From positions 1,612,001-1,676,000 of the forward strand of contig JACCLO010000008.1 in NCBI GenBank assembly GCA_029448655.1: DNA of 64,000 nucleotides. The letters are read 5' to 3'. The DNA comes from Wolfiporia cocos (Eukaryota > Basidiomycota > Agaricomycetes > Polyporales > Phaeolaceae). Made by a program: the position numbers and the translations under genes. The notes under the pieces were generated by a model. That model did not search any database, was not told the origin of the DNA, and saw only the letters and a program-made list of their open reading frames with translations. Below, piece after piece: positions 32,001 to 41,464 of this stretch (position 1 is the first letter of the stretch; every line of letters starts with the position of its first letter).

Positions 32001-33574
32001 TTTCCGAACACAAGGATGTCGTCTAGGTAGACAATGACCTTTCCTTCTCTGATAAGGTCACCTAGAATATCGTTCATCATGTGTTGGAACGTGCTGGGTG
32101 CATTACAAAAACCGAAGTACATGACTACAGCTTCGTAAAGGCCGTTAGGCGTAATGAATGCGGTCTTCCATTCATCTCCCTCCTTGATTCTTACGTTGTT
32201 GTAACCCCAACGCAAGTCGAGCTTCGTAAATATCGAAGCCTGGCTAAGCTTATCGATAAGCTCGTCTATGCGTGGGAGAGGGTACCTGTTTTTAATGGTC
32301 AAGTCGTTTACTTTTCGGTAATCGACTACCATTCGGGCTCCGCCGTCTTTTTTAGGGACGAAGAAGACCGGGCTCGCGATCGGGGATTTCGAGTGTCGGA
32401 TGTAGCCCTTCCGTAACTCTTCCTGAATCCACTGATCTAGCGAGTTCGCTTCCTGAGGAGACATTTTGTATGCCTTACTCGGGGGCGGTAGTATCGCGTC
32501 ATCGGGGAAGTCGATGGCGTGATCGTATGGTTTCCGTTCGGGCATCCTTTCGGATGCGCGCTGAGAAAATACCGTGGGACCAAACTCCTGGTATTCCTCT
32601 GGAACCAAGGATTTCCATTTCTGGAGATCCGCATCTGTCAGGAATTCATCGTCCGACTTCTCCGTTATCGACTGAATGGCATCGATAAGGAGTTCCGTTC
32701 CTTCGTCAAGGGTGTTCACCCAAGCGACAAAGGGATTCTCAGGCTCCTCTAAGCCGAGAAAATCTATTGGAAAGTCGTTGATGATCTGATAGATGTTGCG
32801 GGGTTCGATTTCGTCTTCTTCCTCAGAAATCGAAACCCGTTTACCATGTTTGCATTTTTCCGTACACCGATATGTGAAGGTTCCTTCCGGCCAATTGAAG
32901 TCCGGGTTGTGTTTCAGGAACCAGTCATATCCGAGGATCACATCCGCATTCTGTACGTCCATTACGTACAAGAATTCGGTGGACTTGTGTTCCTCGTGCA
33001 CCATATAAGCTTTTACTGCCATATTGATATTACCGGCGGTATTAGAGGTACCGTCGGCGTTGCGAATCTCGAGAGGCGAAGGTAGTTTTTGAGTGACTAA
33101 CTTTTCCTCATGTACGAGTTTCTTATCAATGACGCTTATTGATGCACCGGTGTCGATTAATGCCATGGCGTTGACTTTCTTTCCATATACCCACAGTTCC
33201 ACTTCGATAGAGAACGATTTATTGTCGTCTCGAGAATCGTTTCCATGTACATTATACAAAGTGAAAAATTTCAACGCGAGCGGGTCAGGATGAAAGTATT
33301 GTACAGGAGGGGCACGTGTAGCTAGTGTCCGAGTCCTCCGGGCAAGGTCCATTGCCGAGTTACCGAATATACCGAGATGGGATACCGGGTGACGTACGAC
33401 CGCCTTGTCTTCCCACAAGATAAGGGGTCTCTGTGAAGCCTCTTCGTAGAGGTGCGCTTCTTCGGGGCGCTGTACACTCCCAGCCGCTGCGGGGCTGGTG
33501 TGTTCTTCACAGAACGTCTTCGAGACGTGTGGTTGGGGCGAGGGGAACCGAGATGGTCCCGACTGTGGCGACAT
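29030..33574 (-). CDS. pol: Pol polyprotein of element G: protease, RT, RNase H, integrase, chromodomain, dUTPase
   Basis: 1514 residues, one open frame. Aspartic protease has DTGA at residues 141-144. RT has VPKKDGGARMVVDYR, LDLRWGYNNV and catalytic YLDD at 515-518. RNase H follows (VEADSSDYATGAVL). Integrase has an HHCC zinc domain (about 885-930) and a DDE core with ISDRGPQF near 1018. A chromodomain (about 1243-1296, IRWKGFGINDDSWV) would target chromatin. A complete trimeric dUTPase (about 1385-1514) ends the protein: SVGFDLYTAT, GRIAPRSSLARKG, GVIDHDYQGEV, GDKIAQLI, RGTGGFGSTG. The pol ATG overlaps gag by 68 bases in the +1 frame, so expression needs a +1 shift or reinitiation. Confidence 0.95.
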   Translation of the reverse strand: MSPQSGPSRFPSPQPHVSKTFCEEHTSPAAAGSVQRPEEAHLYEEASQRPLILWEDKAVVRHPVSHLGIFGNSAMDLARRTRTLATRAPPVQYFHPDPLALKFFTLYNVHGNDSRDDNKSFSIEVELWVYGKKVNAMALIDTGASISVIDKKLVHEEKLVTQKLPSPLEIRNADGTSNTAGNINMAVKAYMVHEEHKSTEFLYVMDVQNADVILGYDWFLKHNPDFNWPEGTFTYRCTEKCKHGKRVSISEEEDEIEPRNIYQIINDFPIDFLGLEEPENPFVAWVNTLDEGTELLIDAIQSITEKSDDEFLTDADLQKWKSLVPEEYQEFGPTVFSQRASERMPERKPYDHAIDFPDDAILPPPSKAYKMSPQEANSLDQWIQEELRKGYIRHSKSPIASPVFFVPKKDGGARMVVDYRKVNDLTIKNRYPLPRIDELIDKLSQASIFTKLDLRWGYNNVRIKEGDEWKTAFITPNGLYEAVVMYFGFCNAPSTFQHMMNDILGDLIREGKVIVYLDDILVFGNDLLEHRRIVKQVLQILQDNDLFAKPEKCFFEQSSIEYLGMIISKGKVEMDPKKVAGVMDWPTPAKVKDVQAFVGFANYYRRFIKDFSKVVKPLTELSKKNTQWNWGPEQAEAFQTLKEAFTSAPILRIPDQESPFRVEADSSDYATGAVLSQYSSEDKLWHPVAFYSKSLSAPERNYEIYDKELLAIIRALEEWRHYLEGHPHKFEVWSDHLNLTYFKSAQRLTRRQARWSLYLTRFNFTMCHKPGKTMLTADPLSRRPDHEEGVELDNRDQILLKPEYFTVRALEASQQEIQSGDEDLLRQIRQALMDDQITKDYQELLKSGPKEFGKDLQEWNMEAGLLLRRGKVYVPKEPKELRTKILELHHDHVTAGHFGRWKTYELLSRNYWWPGMTTMVKQYVEGCDTCQRMKNHNQTPYGPLQPLPVPEAPWDTVTIDLIVHLPPSGELKQFNAIMVIVDRLTKRAHFIPTSDKITAKELANLLYLRIYPNHGLPKQIISDRGPQFAAALFKGWCEQLGIQRSMTTAYHPQADGQTERVNQILEQYLRCYIDVIQKDNWSWFLPTAEFAYNNAASETTKNSPFFVELGRHPNAGPTNLRPTQYVDLNVIAYERWSAQEQAKAAMKLAAERWSWYYDQHKRSVPFKVGDKVLVDARSWQDSERSLSPRYLGPFKIIEQLSPVTFRVHMDEQYRAYHPVFHASKLVMYKDPVHQKKPEPQPEMVDGEELWEVEKILDHRLRAGRVEYRIRWKGFGINDDSWVREADLDSAYDILQEYKASHPIPMQDVPLRRSARRKEAVHVFDPDSEDWEADECTWPDDWPQYREEFAKDPKQRMVRHPDGGWMSADINQNADLKIVVGEGGRMPEKGTKDSVGFDLYTATGDALPAHGQTEYNTKLKIQVPFGTYGRIAPRSSLARKGIDVMGGVIDHDYQGEVIIILRNHSDISIDIRAGDKIAQLICEVAKDPHITLHGKSYFEKIKSERGTGGFGSTGK

Positions 33575-35507
33575 TGGTGGCGGGGGCCGAGGGTCCTGCT
33601 GAGCTTGAGTCAGCCGTCACTTCTTCCCAGATCGTTCGGGCACGATACGTCTTGCCATCCGCGGGGGGCGCCGAGTACGGCTTCTTGCCAGAAGCCTGTC
33701 CCTTTCCACTACCCGAAGGAGCAGCCGTGGTCTTTCCAGACGCGGCAGCTGCATCCTTCGCCCTTTGTTGTTCGGCCCGCTGAGCGGCAGGCACGAACGT
33801 TCCCGCAGCCTTGTCTGCCGCAAGCTTAGGACATTTGTTGAAGTAATGTCCTGTCTGCTTGCAGTAGGTGCAGACGGCGTTGGCGGTGTCGGCGGGGGCT
33901 TTGCCGGGCGCCTTTCCCTTGTCCTTTTTCTTCTCCGACTTCTTTGCAGAAGCGGAGGACGTCTCCTTCTTTTCGGCAGGTGCCGAGTCCTTCTTGCTGG
34001 TCTTCTCGAAGATCGAGCCCTTGATCTTGTCCGGATATGACGTTTGGTACATTTCCAGGGCGAAGTCGATCAGAGGTTCGATGTCGGTCGGGGCCTTGAA
34101 GAACGGAGTCTTGCCGAGGACGTTTAAGGTGTCCTTAACCTTTTCGGGGAGAGTCTCGGTGAATTCCCACACCAGAGTCTCGTTGGCGGTTTCGGAGAGG
34201 CGGCCGAGGGTGCGGAACCGTTCGCAGTAATTGAAGTAGTTCGATTCTGCCAATTCCTTGCCCTTTGTGCCGTAGTAACCGCGAATTTCCTTTTTCGCGA
34301 TCTCCTTATCCGTCATTTTCCCATATTGCACCATTACGGATTTGGTGAAGTCCTCCCAGGTGCCGAGAGGTTCACCGTTTCCTGCCTTCTTGATGAGCGG
34401 CGAGAAAAATTTGTATGCGTCCCCTGTGACGCGGAAGAGGGCCGTGGTGATACGGTCATGGTCGTCGTAGACCCTGAGCGTTCCGAAGTACAGGCCCATC
34501 TTCTCCACCCATTCCTGTGCAGTCACCTTTCCAGATGACCCAGAGAATTCGGGGGGAGGGGGAATTTTCAGGTTTTGAGGCAGACCTGGAATCTGCGGGG
34601 CGACGGCTGCTGCAGCGGCGGCTGCAGCTTGTGCGGCGGCAGCGGCATCGGCTGCTCGGGTTTGAGCATTACCGGGGGCTGCTGGTGGGTCTGCCGGGGG
34701 CGTGCGAACACCGGGAGGGTTGGGAACGGAGGGATTCTTGCGAATCCTCCGGAGTTCCTCGTCAACCTTCTCCATGCGCTCGGCGAAGGCATCCTCGAGG
34801 TCGTCCAGGCGGGACCGGTAGTCCTTCCGGAGCTCCTTTTCCAGCGTGGTGAACTTGGCGGTGTACTCCTGTCGGAGTTCCTTGCCGAGGTCCACCAGAG
34901 TGGACAAGACCTCGTTGCGGACCGAATTGACCGCCTCGTGTAGCTCGTCTTGGGCTTTTTGTTCGATTGCCCTGGATTGCCCAACCAGGGAGTCGATTCT
35001 TCCATGGATACGCTCCAGGCGGGCGTGCACCATTCGACCTAGGATGTCGGTGGTGTCATGGCTTATGGCCGCACTTCGTTGTACGGCGGCATCGATGATT
35101 GGCCCATGTATGGACCCATCCACCTTGTGGTGTTCCTCCTCGGGGAGGTACGCCTTGAGTTGGTTCTCGACCACGGCATTGGTTTGTCGTGTCGGCCCCG
35201 AAAATTCCATTTCGAGGGTGGTGGCGGGCCCGATAGGGCGAGTTCGATGGGCCGGTGGATATCCGGCAATGGGGGAGCCTGGGCGCGTACCCATGGGGTT
35301 GGTCGGAGATTCCCTTTGCGGGGGAGCGAACTCCGGCATTTCCTCTTCTCCTTCCTCTTCTTCTTCTTCCTCTCCCTCGCTTAGGTGCTCCAGCGTCACC
35401 AGTTGCTGGGTTCCCGAGGGACCAGCTACCGGGGTCACCGGACCTTCTGAGCGGAGGCGCATCTTGCGGGGAGCGAGGGGGGTGCTGACGGAGGAGGTGG
35501 AGGACAT
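33507..35507 (-). CDS. gag: Gag of element G
   Basis: 666 residues from the MSSTSS start, chosen because element E starts at the matching codon. The frame is also open 34 codons upstream to 35609. A Pro/Glu-rich N-terminus is followed by a long alpha-helical, coiled-coil-like region, an Ala-rich linker (AAAAAAAAVAPQIPG), a capsid domain (YFGTLRVYDDHDRI, YYGTKGKELAESNYFNY, FALEMYQTSYPDKIKG), a Lys-rich segment, and one CCHC knuckle (CTYCKQTGHYFNKC, about 33832-33873). It assembles the particle and binds RNA. It ends LEDVL, overlapping pol. Confidence 0.93.
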   Translation of the reverse strand: MSSTSSVSTPLAPRKMRLRSEGPVTPVAGPSGTQQLVTLEHLSEGEEEEEEEGEEEMPEFAPPQRESPTNPMGTRPGSPIAGYPPAHRTRPIGPATTLEMEFSGPTRQTNAVVENQLKAYLPEEEHHKVDGSIHGPIIDAAVQRSAAISHDTTDILGRMVHARLERIHGRIDSLVGQSRAIEQKAQDELHEAVNSVRNEVLSTLVDLGKELRQEYTAKFTTLEKELRKDYRSRLDDLEDAFAERMEKVDEELRRIRKNPSVPNPPGVRTPPADPPAAPGNAQTRAADAAAAAQAAAAAAAAVAPQIPGLPQNLKIPPPPEFSGSSGKVTAQEWVEKMGLYFGTLRVYDDHDRITTALFRVTGDAYKFFSPLIKKAGNGEPLGTWEDFTKSVMVQYGKMTDKEIAKKEIRGYYGTKGKELAESNYFNYCERFRTLGRLSETANETLVWEFTETLPEKVKDTLNVLGKTPFFKAPTDIEPLIDFALEMYQTSYPDKIKGSIFEKTSKKDSAPAEKKETSSASAKKSEKKKDKGKAPGKAPADTANAVCTYCKQTGHYFNKCPKLAADKAAGTFVPAAQRAEQQRAKDAAAASGKTTAAPSGSGKGQASGKKPYSAPPADGKTYRARTIWEEVTADSSSAGPSAPATNVATVGTISVPLAPTTRLEDVL

Positions 35508-35651
35508 TGTGAATCTGTTTGTGACGAATGTTAGTTTCCGGTTACTCATTTGTCTTAGATTCTTAAGAAGGGATTGGTTTTGAAAGCTGCGACTTTCGTT
35601 ATAGATCACACTCGCACTCTATTTCAGAGTTAAAAGATGATAGTATTTCTA

Positions 35652-36575
35652 CTATACAATCGCGAGTATATCCTCTTCTACCGAAGTAGTTGAGGGCCCT
35701 GCCACCTTGTCAGGTGGTGTTACACCGAAGGCAAAAGTAATTTGTAGCGCTACGCATTCTGCTACGATACGAGCTAAGTCCGTACGCCAATCCAAAAAGG
35801 AAATATTGCCGAGCTGTTTGCAATACTTTTTCATAATTCTCCAGTCTCTATTGGTGATCCTCCCCCGTCTCGCTCTATCCTTTACGTTATCCACCAGATC
35901 CTCCAATTCTACTACCATAGTATGGAAACGCATGTCGTTTTCCATATGGAAGCCTGGGTAATTAGGGGGGTGGTTGGCGAGAGGAGTGAGACGAGTGAGA
36001 GTGCCTTCTAGCATGGGAATAACTTGGTCGCATGCTTGGAGAGGCTTCTTCTTCCCGAAGACGAGGGAAGGGTCGAGAATCTTGTGGTTGGCCGGAACGG
36101 GAGGTCCGGCCGCCGGGCTGGAGAGACGGAGGGCCAGTGAAGAAGCTGCTTGCTTGGCTTCCTTGGCGGCTTGTTTGGCGGCGATTCGCTTATTCAGCTT
36201 ATCGCGAGCGAGCTTGAGCTTGTTGAGTTCGCGGAGTTCGATGAGATTTTCCATGGCGGTAATGGATTGCGCTAGCTTCTCTTCCTCTGTCCAGATACGC
36301 TTAGCGAGCGGAACTGGTTTGGGAGGTCGAGGAGCGGGTTTCCCAGCCTCAGCAATGTGCTTTGGCATGTGGACGGGAATCTCCCAAAGATGGAGTTTCC
36401 CAGTGTAATCTTCCTTTACAGGAAGCGTGTAGGTGACGTCCTCTGCCCGAGGAATGTCGGCGGTGTCGATGCGGCTGAGAAGGGACCGCTTCGCCGGCTT
36501 AACGTAGGGGGCAGTGGAGGAGCCACGTGTGCGACGGGTAACGCGGGGCATGATTCTAGAAAGTGCAGCCTTCAT
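35652..36575 (-). CDS. ORF0 of element G, unknown accessory protein
   Basis: 307-residue open frame between leader and gag, ending 145 bases before the gag start. The N-terminus is basic (MPRVTRRTRGSS). A Pro/Lys segment (PAPRPPKPVPLAKRIW) leads into a charged helical region (LIELRELNKLKLARDKLNKR) that looks like a coiled coil. The C-terminal half has conserved aromatic and hydrophobic positions (FHMENDMRFHTMVVELEDLV, MKKYCKQLG, LDWRTDLARIVAECVALQ). No nuclease, zinc-finger or envelope-like features, signal peptide or membrane segment. E carries a broken copy with mainly silent differences. I do not recognise the family; an RNA-binding or gag-assisting role is a guess. Confidence 0.85.
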   Translation of the reverse strand: MKAALSRIMPRVTRRTRGSSTAPYVKPAKRSLLSRIDTADIPRAEDVTYTLPVKEDYTGKLHLWEIPVHMPKHIAEAGKPAPRPPKPVPLAKRIWTEEEKLAQSITAMENLIELRELNKLKLARDKLNKRIAAKQAAKEAKQAASSLALRLSSPAAGPPVPANHKILDPSLVFGKKKPLQACDQVIPMLEGTLTRLTPLANHPPNYPGFHMENDMRFHTMVVELEDLVDNVKDRARRGRITNRDWRIMKKYCKQLGNISFLDWRTDLARIVAECVALQITFAFGVTPPDKVAGPSTTSVEEDILAIV

Positions 36576-37584
36576 GAGAAACGAAGTTTCCCAGTGATAC
36601 GTCCAAGAACAGGAATGGAAGGGGTTATGTAAGGTAGGGTAGTGGACTCCTTTTCAGGAGCAAAGAAGGTGTACTACGGGGCATAATTACTCTTATGTTG
36701 CGCGCAAACCCTGTGCCGAGATGGCGCGGATATTCGCATGACCCTAACGGTCAGAGGCGCCGACTCCAGGGGTAGAGTTGCTGACTGCCAGGCCGGTTCC
36801 TGGGTCAGATGATTGGGAATCGGATACACGACACCGCCCCGGAGGGACGCTGCCGGAAAGTGGCTGGGATTTTACATCCCTTAGCCTGTCCATGCTTCAA
36901 CAATGAGGTTGCCGTCTGTAGCCACATGGGTGTCACATCAGGGCTAAAAAACCACTGTCGATCTAAGATCGCGAGACAGCAGCGCTCCACATCCCGAAGG
37001 AGTGGGCCACGCGCTTCTCTTCCAATGGGGCCCCAAATCCGTTTGACCCATGCTCGCACGCCGAGCTGCCCGGAGGACTTATGCTATTGGCTACCGCGAG
37101 TGACCTATGGCAGGGTGATTTTTTACGTCACCCCCCTCACTGCTTTTCCCATAACGGGTTCAAAGCAGGTCCCTTACGCCTGGGAGGCGGCTTTGGAAAA
37201 TTCCCATGCCATCATAATGATGACCCTGTGGATAGTGATGGGGCGCTGAACAACGCTTGCCATGACAGGGGGTTGGGCGCACACAGGCAGACCGTCCCCT
37301 TTTCTCCACAGGCGGGTCTTAACCGCGCATAGTCCAAGCTTGTCAGCGAGGACCATGTCTCCTTGACCCTGGAGTCCGGGTTAGGTAGGCCTCCTGCCTA
37401 AAAAAGGCGGTGTGGCTTCCCTGTTTGCCAATCCTCTGCCGAGAATGGTGATGTATCCCCCAGATCTCAACTATCACCCCAATCGCCTTTTCAGGCAGAA
37501 AGGGATGTGCGCAGCAACAAGTAATAGCCCCTGTAGGATAGAAACCCAGACCCAAGCGCAAGCGCAAGGGTGGGGGTATGGGGG
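36576..37584 (-). other. Leader of element G
   Basis: About 1 kb between the primer-binding site and ORF0, unusually long for a Ty3/gypsy element. Element E retains only the end nearest ORF0 (26059-26375). No convincing reading frame. It may hold packaging signals. Confidence 0.6.
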
Positions 37585-37595
37585 AGATTTGTTCT
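37585..37595 (-). promoter_or_regulatory. Primer-binding site of element G (self-priming type)
   Basis: On the element strand AGAACAAATCT starts two bases inside the 5' LTR. Its exact reverse complement AGATTTGTTCT lies in LTR3 at 44491-44501 in E's LTR, and at 37720-37730 (plus-strand text AGAACAAATCT) in G's own 5' LTR. It starts 34 nt after the start of the TATATAAG box. The complementarity is exactly 11 nt and stops on both sides, as in Tf1-type self-priming. Confidence 0.78.
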
Positions 37596-37597
37596 TA

Positions 37598-38296
37598 TGA
37601 CACAGACTAGACTGTGGGACTCACACTATAACCTTATAGGCGACTTGAAGGAGTTGCAGAAGGTTGGTGAGGAGGCTAGTGGGCGCAAGCAGAGATGTTA
37701 TGTAACTGTGCGAATGCAGAGAACAAATCTAAGGCTTATCCGCAGTGATAGCCCTACTTATATACATGCTTTGTTTGGTTACCGGTAAGGGAACCAAACA
37801 TGAAGGTGGTCTGTGCGCAGACATAACTAATATGGTTAAGTCGTAAACTACAATAGACCATGTGCGCCGGTAATGGCCGCACCAGTAAGATCGTTTGTTT
37901 GGACCGTAGGTCCATGTTGTGGAAGTGGCTGTAGCTACGTTAGTAAGCCATGCATGTGATTCTTATATACCGGCATCGGGATATGAGTAATCATAAGGGC
38001 ATTGGCATGTGATAACGAGCGGGCCGCTTATCCAATCGTACTGACATAGCCCGGTACCGGGATATGAGTAAAGCGCGTGACACCGAAGGTTAGTCCGCTG
38101 AGTCATTGATGCGTACAAGCGCGTTATGTACGTGTTGTTATGACAAGTGGACGTATACCGCGTTGTGTACGTGTTGTTTGGTTGCGTGTACGTGTAGACG
38201 GGCGCTTAGCAGCGTAAATGTCTACAAGGTCGTAGAAATACCAGATAAATAGGTAAAAATACGGGAAAAATAGTGGCATGTCCCAAATCTGTGACA
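37598..38296 (-). repeat. LTR3, 5' LTR of element G
   Basis: 699 bp, apparently identical to the 3' LTR at 28292-28990. It is followed by TGCAG (38297-38301), matching the duplication at the other end. Identical LTRs imply recent insertion. Confidence 0.95.
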
Positions 38297-38301
38297 TGCA
38301 G

Positions 38302-39416
38302 CTGCTGCTGCCGCAGCCGTTGCTCCGCAGATTCCAGGTCTGCCTCAAAACCTGAAGATTCCCCCTCCCCCCGAATTCTCTGGGTCATCTGGAAAGGTGA
38401 CTGCGCAGGAATGGGTGGAAAAGATGGGCCTGTACTTCGGTACGCTCAGGGTCTACGACGACCATGACCGTATCACCACGGCCCTCTTCCGCGTCACAGG
38501 GGACGCATACAAATTCTTCTCGCCTCTCATCAAGAAGGCAGGAAACGGTGAACCTCTCGGCACCTGGGAGGATTTCACCAAATCCGTAATGGTGCAATAC
38601 GGCAAGATGACGGATAAGGAGATAGCCAAGAAGGAAATTCGCGGCTACTATGGCACGAAGGGCAAGGAACTGGCAGAATCAAACTATTTCAATTACTGCG
38701 AACGGTTCCGCACCCTCGGCCGACTCTCCGAAACCGCCAACGAGACCCTGGTGTGGGAGTTCACCGAAACACTCCCCGAAAAGGTCAAGGACACCTTGAA
38801 CGTCCTCGGCAAGACCCCCTTCTTCAAGGCCCCGACCGACATCGAGCCCCTCATCGACTTCGCTCTGGAAATGTACCAAACGTCATATCCAGACAAAATC
38901 AAGGGCTCCATTTTCGAGACGGCCGGCAAGAAGGACTCGGCCCCTGCCGAAAAGAAGGAGACGTCCTCCGCTTCTGTGAAGAAGTTGGAGAAAAAGAAGG
39001 ACAAGGGAAAGGCGCCCGTCAAAGCCCCCGCCAACACCGCTGATGCCGTCTGCACCTATTGCAAGCAGTCGGGACATTATTTCAACAAGTGTCCCAAGCT
39101 TGCCGCGGACAAGGCTGCGGGAACGTTCGTGCCTGCCGCTCAGCGGGCCGAACAACAAAGGGTGAAGGATGCAGCTGCCGCGTCTGGAAAGACCACGGCT
39201 GCTCCTTCGGGTAGTGGAAAGGGACAGGCTTCTGGCAAGAAGCCGTACTCGGTGCCCCCCGCGGATGGCAAGACGTATCGTGCCCGAACGATCTGGGAAG
39301 AAGTGACGGCTGACTCAAGCTCAGCAGGACCCTCGGCCCCTGCCACCACCGTTGCCAATGTTGGGACCATCTTGGTTCCCCTCGCCCCAACCACACGTCT
39401 CGAAGACGTTCTGTGA
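38302..39416 (+). pseudogene. gag: Gag part 2 of element E
   Basis: Continues gag in frame after the nested element G: Ala-rich linker, capsid domain, CCHC knuckle CTYCKQSGHYFNKC (about 39052-39093), stop after LEDVL at 39414-39416. No further nonsense codon in this half. The pol frame overlaps in the +1 phase from 39352, as in G. Confidence 0.9.
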
Positions 39417-41460
39417 AGAACGCACCAGCCCCGCAGCGGCTGGGAGCGTACAGTGCCCCGAAGAAGCGCACCTCCACGAAGAGGCTTCACAGAGACCCCT
39501 TATCTTGTGGAAAGATAAGGCGGTCATACGTCACCCGGTATCCCATCTCGGTATATTCGGCAACTCGGCAATGGACTTTGCCCGGAGGACTCGGACACTA
39601 GCTACACGTGCTCCTCCTGTACAATACTTTCATCCTGACCCCACCGCGCTGAAGTTTTTTACTTTGTATAATGTACACGGAAATGATTCTCGAGACGACA
39701 ATAAATCATTTTCCATCGAAGTAGAATTGTGGGTATATGGAAAGAAAGTAAACGCCATGGCATTAATCGACACCAGTGCATCAATAAGCGTCATCGATAA
39801 GAAACTCGTACATGAGGAGAAGTTAGTCACTCAAAAACTACCTTCGCCTCTCGAGATTTGCAACGCCGACGGTACCTCTAATACCGCCGGTAATATCAAT
39901 ATGGCGGTTAAAGCTTATATGGTGCACGAGGAACACAAGTCCACCGAATTCTTGTACGTAATGGACGTACAGAATGCGGATGTGATCCTCAGATATGACT
40001 GGTTCCTGAAACACAACCCGGACTTCAACTGGCCGGAAGGAACCTTCACATATCGGTGTACGGAAAAATGCAAACATGGCAAACGGGTTTCGATTTCTGA
40101 GGAAGAAGACGAAATCGAACCCCGCAACATCTATCAGATCATCAACGACTTTCCAATAGATTTTCTCGGCTTAGAGGAGCCTGAGAATCCCTTTGTCGCT
40201 TGGGTGAACACCCTTGACGAAGGAACGGAACTCCTTATTGACGCCATTCAGTCGATAACGGAAAAGTCGGACGATGAATTCCTGACAGATGCGGATCTCC
40301 AGAAATGGAAATCCTTGGTTCCGGAGGAATACCAGGAGTTTGGTCCCACGGTATTTTCTCAACGCGCATCCGAAAGGATGCCCGAACGGAAACCATACGA
40401 CCACGCCATCGACTTTCCCAATGACGCAGTGCTACCGCCCCCGAGTAAGGCATACAAGATGTCTCCTCAGGAAGCGAACTTGTTAGATCAGTGGATTCAG
40501 GAAGAGTTACGGAAGGGCTACATCCGACACTCGAAATCCCCTATCGCGAGTCCGGTCTTCTTCGTCCCTAAAAAAGACGGCGGAGCCCGAATGGTAGTTG
40601 ATTACCGAAAAGTAAACGACTTGACCCTTAAAAACAGGTACCCTCTCCCACGCATATACGAGCTTATCAATAAGCTTAGCCAGGCTTCGATATTTACAAA
40701 GCTCGACTTGCGTTGGGGTTACAACAACGTAAGAATCAAAGAGGGAGATGAATGGAAGACCGCATTCATTACGCCTAACGGCCTTTACGAAGCTGTAGTC
40801 ATGTACTTCGGTTTTTGTAATGCACCCAGCACGTTCCAACACATGATGAACGATATTCTAAGTGACCTTATCAGAGAAGGAAAGGTCATTGTCTACCTAG
40901 ACGACATCCTTGTGTTCGGTAATGACCTGTTGGAACACCGTCGTATCGTCAAGCAAGTATTACAAATCTTGCAAGACAACGACTTGTTCGCGAAGCCTGA
41001 AAAGTGCTTCTTCGAACAAAGCAGTATTGAATACCTGGGAATGATCATTTCCAAAGGAAAAGTCGAAATGGACCCTAAGAAGGTAGCCGGCGTAATGGAC
41101 TGGCCTACACCTGCCAAGGTGAAGGACGTCCAGGCCTTTGTTGGCTTCGCCAACTACTGCCGTCGGTTCATTAAGGACTTCTCCAAAGTGGTTAAGCCGT
41201 TAACCGAACTGTCCAAGAAAAACACGCAGTGGAACTGGGGACCCGAACAAGCGGAAGCCTTCCAAACTCTCAAGGAAGCTTTCACATCGGCTCCAATACT
41301 CCGGATCCCAGATCAGGAGTCCCCGTTCCGCGTGGAAGCGGATTCTTCCGATTATGCAACTGGTGCGGTGCTATCACAATACTCTTCGGAGGATAAGCTC
41401 TGGCACCCGGTAGCCTTTTACTCGAAATCTCTATCAGCACCCGAAAGAGATTTACGATAA
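39352..41460 (+). pseudogene. pol: Pol part 1 of element E: protease, RT, start of RNase H
   Basis: Matches G closely. The protease catalytic triplet DTG reads DTS (glycine to serine at 39775-39777), expected to damage the enzyme. RT keeps FVPKKDGG and YLDD (about 40900). An 8-base deletion near 41446 within RNase H shifts the frame to a TAA at 41458-41460. Confidence 0.9.
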
Positions 41461-41464
41461 GTAG

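Larger units (their letters stand above)
28292..38296 (-). mobile_element. Element G: complete, apparently intact family 3 retrotransposon (10,005 bp)
   Basis: The minus-strand element is bounded by LTR3 copies at 37598-38296 (5') and 28292-28990 (3'), both 699 bp, with no difference found on reading them side by side. TGCAG flanks it at 28287-28291 and 38297-38301. On its own strand it holds a primer-binding 11-mer, a 1-kb leader, ORF0 (307 aa), gag (666 aa from MSSTSS), and pol (1514 aa) in the +1 frame with a 68-base overlap, then a purine tract. All expected catalytic motifs are present. This is the only element in the window that looks capable of movement. Confidence 0.95.

Noticed and set aside
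33433..35583. Plus-strand frames up to 245 codons across element G gag
   Set aside because: Antisense shadows; the gag frame itself has capsid and CCHC motifs and is colinear with E.
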